Assembly: GCA_900544605.1 (NCBI GenBank)
Contig: UQVP01000038.1
Location: 1 to 6,842 of the forward strand
Direction of reading: 5' to 3'
Source of the DNA: an uncultured Mycoplasmatota bacterium
GTDB taxonomy: Bacteria > Bacillota_I > Bacilli_A > RF39 > UBA660
Length of the DNA stretch: 6,842 bases
Shown piece after piece: positions 5,515 through 6,842 of this stretch. Below the pieces are notes generated by a model, which did not search any database, was not told where the DNA came from, and worked only from the letters and a program-made list of their open reading frames with translations. The position numbers were made by a program, and so were the translations under genes. The number at the start of each line of letters is the position of its first letter. The first letter of the stretch is position 1.

Positions 5515-6699
5515 ATGGCAAAACAAAAATTTGATCGTTCAAAACCACATGTTAACATTGGTACAATTGGACACGTAGACCATGGTAAAACAACTTTAAC
5601 TGCTGCTATTTCTGCTCACTTAGCTGGTAAATATGGTAACGAAAAAGTTGATTTTGCTAACATTGATAAAGCACCTGAAGAAAGAGAACGTGGTATTACT
5701 ATTAATACTGCACACATTGAGTATAGTACTGAAAAGAGACATTATGCTCACGTTGACTGCCCAGGCCATGCTGACTATGTAAAAAACATGATTACTGGTG
5801 CAGCTCAAATGGATGGAGCAATCTTAGTTATTGCTGCAACTGATGGACCTATGGCTCAAACTCGTGAACATATCTTACTTGCTCGTCAAGTTGGTGTACC
5901 TCGTATGGTAGTATTCATGAATAAATGTGACATGGTTGATGATGAAGAATTATTAGACTTAGTTGAAATGGAAATTCGTGAATTATTAACTGAATATGGA
6001 TTTGATGGAGACAACACTCCAATTATTCGTGGTTCAGCATTAAAAGCTCTTGAAGGAGATCCAGCTTGGGTTGGAAAAATCGATGAACTTATGGATGCTG
6101 TTGATACATGGATTGAAACTCCAGTTCATGACTTAGATAAACCATTCTTAATGCCAATTGAGGACGTGTTTACAATTACAGGACGTGGAACTGTTGTTAC
6201 AGGACGTGTTGAAAGAGGTCAATTAAAATTAAATGACGAAGTTGAAATCGTTGGACTTAAACCTACTAAAAAATCTGTTGTTACAGGAATTGAAATGTTC
6301 CGTAAACAATTAGATTATGCAGAAGCTGGAGATAATGCTGGTGTATTATTACGTGGTATTAACCGTGAAGACGTTGAACGTGGTCAAGTATTAGCTAAAC
6401 CAGGAAGCGTTACACCTCATACTAAATTTAAAGCTCAAGTTTATGTATTAAGTAAAGAAGAAGGCGGACGTCATACTCCATTCTTCTCAAATTATCGTCC
6501 ACAATTTTATTTCCGTACTACAGACGTTACAGGTGTTATTGAATTACCTGAAGGTGTAGAAATGGTTATGCCTGGAGATAATGTTGAAATTACTGTTGAA
6601 TTAATCGCTCCAATCGCTATTGAAAACGGAACTAAGTTCTCAATTCGTGAAGGTGGTAGAACAGTAGGTTCAGGAAATATTTCTGAAATTATTAAATAA
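5515..6699 (+). CDS. tuf: Translation elongation factor Tu (EF-Tu)
   Basis: The 394-residue GTPase delivers aminoacyl-tRNA to the ribosomal A site. The G domain has GHVDHGKT (19-26), RGITI (59-63), DCPGH (81-85, with the catalytic His85), NKCD (136-139) and SAL (174-176). Domain II includes FTITGRGTVVTGRVERG (219-235) and domain III GGRHTPFFSNYRPQFYFR (317-334), ending GRTVGSGNISEIIK. Ser376 sits where E. coli has Ala375 of the mature protein, a kirromycin-response site; serine is, to my knowledge, common there in Bacillota. The start is clear: AAAGGAGG at 5499-5506 is the strongest ribosome-binding site in the window, eight bases before ATG 5515. It is the last gene of the str operon, with a likely promoter of its own and an intrinsic terminator after it. 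Confidence 0.98.
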   Translation: MAKQKFDRSKPHVNIGTIGHVDHGKTTLTAAISAHLAGKYGNEKVDFANIDKAPEERERGITINTAHIEYSTEKRHYAHVDCPGHADYVKNMITGAAQMDGAILVIAATDGPMAQTREHILLARQVGVPRMVVFMNKCDMVDDEELLDLVEMEIRELLTEYGFDGDNTPIIRGSALKALEGDPAWVGKIDELMDAVDTWIETPVHDLDKPFLMPIEDVFTITGRGTVVTGRVERGQLKLNDEVEIVGLKPTKKSVVTGIEMFRKQLDYAEAGDNAGVLLRGINREDVERGQVLAKPGSVTPHTKFKAQVYVLSKEEGGRHTPFFSNYRPQFYFRTTDVTGVIELPEGVEMVMPGDNVEITVELIAPIAIENGTKFSIREGGRTVGSGNISEIIK

Positions 6700-6710
6700 T
6701 GTTTAAATTG

Positions 6711-6739
6711 AAAAGCAAGAAATCTTGCTTTTTTTTTTT
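6711..6739 (+). terminator. Intrinsic terminator of the str operon
   Basis: A nine-pair stem, AAAAGCAAG (6711-6719) with CTTGCTTTT (6724-6732), has an AAAT loop and merges into eleven Ts at 6729-6739. It begins 11 bases after the tuf stop codon and should insulate the highly expressed operon from the prepilin-like gene downstream. Confidence 0.92.
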
Positions 6740-6753
6740 GATTATTATAAAAT
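6725..6753 (+). promoter_or_regulatory. Possible promoter for the downstream prepilin-like gene
   Basis: TTGCTT at 6725-6730, in the 3' arm of the tuf terminator, and TAAAAT at 6748-6753 (5 of 6) are 17 bases apart. The -35 matches only three of six positions, so this rests mainly on the -10, on the need for a promoter after a strong terminator, and on the same layout at 969-997. Confidence 0.35.
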
Positions 6754-6777
6754 AGTATAAGAAAGGTAAGTGGTATT

Positions 6778-6842
6778 ATGAAAAAGTTAATTAATGCCAT
6801 TAGGAAGTTTGCAATGGAAAAAAGAAAAGCATTTACGTTAAT
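6778..6842 (+). CDS. Prepilin-like protein, N-terminus only (cut by window end)
   Basis: The 21 whole codons visible read MKKLINAIRKFAMEKRKA followed by FTL, and the last two bases (AT) suit Ile or Met. This is the positively charged leader and the start of the FTLIE core of a type IV prepilin or pseudopilin, normally cleaved by a prepilin peptidase just before Phe. The residue before the cut is Ala here rather than the usual Gly. ATG 6778 follows GAAAGG (6761-6766) by 11 bases. A second in-frame ATG at 6814 would give the shorter leader MEKRKA, but lacks a clear ribosome-binding site. The gene lies 78 bases after tuf on the same strand, beyond a terminator, so it is a separate unit. The helix and exported domain are outside the window, so subunit type cannot be told. 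Confidence 0.72.
   Translation, partial: MKKLINAIRKFAMEKRKAFTL

Noticed and set aside
5284..5526. Minus-strand open frames here and elsewhere (848-1078, 1688-1921, 3876-4115, 5620-5808, 6507-6800)
   Set aside because: They overlap well-identified + strand genes or hairpin DNA, and their products are hydrophobic or low-complexity with no recognisable domain.
6640..6642. Ser376 of EF-Tu as a notable kirromycin-resistance change
   Set aside because: Serine at this position is, to my knowledge, ordinary in Bacillota, so it is a lineage feature and not a mutation.

Overview
This window comes from an AT-rich, low-G+C bacterium, and everything real in it reads on the + strand. The ribosomal and elongation-factor proteins look like those of Bacillota (class Bacilli). 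The flanking pilin-like genes recall uncultured gut Bacilli of the RF39/Erysipelotrichales kind, but that placement is an inference from style and memory. All tryptophans are TGG and all complete genes stop at TAA or TAG, so nothing here needs a non-standard genetic code.

Region 1 (1-989): the 3' part of a type IV prepilin-like gene. It has a hydrophobic N-terminal helix, a large six-cysteine extracellular body and a C-terminal domain with YWTS and RPVI signatures. A strong intrinsic terminator closes it.

Region 2 (969-2231): a promoter that starts inside that terminator, with a perfect inverted repeat at the expected transcription start, drives a Nudix-like transcription factor whose Nudix box has lost its catalytic glutamates. 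Nine bases downstream lies a small single-span membrane protein with a low-complexity linker and a cysteine-containing, pilin-like C-terminal domain.

Region 3 (2251-6739): a classical str operon, rpsL-rpsG-fusA-tuf (S12, S7, EF-G, EF-Tu). A strong promoter and a structured leader lie in front of rpsL. A perfect 15-bp hairpin overlapping a second promoter candidate lies in front of tuf, and an intrinsic terminator follows tuf. The four proteins supply decoding-site and 30S-head components, the translocase and the aminoacyl-tRNA carrier. S12 carries an unusual Pro-to-Ile change in the loop linked to streptomycin response.

Region 4 (6740-6842): the start of another prepilin-like gene, cut off by the window edge.

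The unusual part is the setting of the housekeeping genes. The str operon sits between cell-surface pilin-like genes and a non-catalytic Nudix-type regulator, with compact terminator/promoter overlaps between units. No stretch longer than 300 bases lacks a gene.
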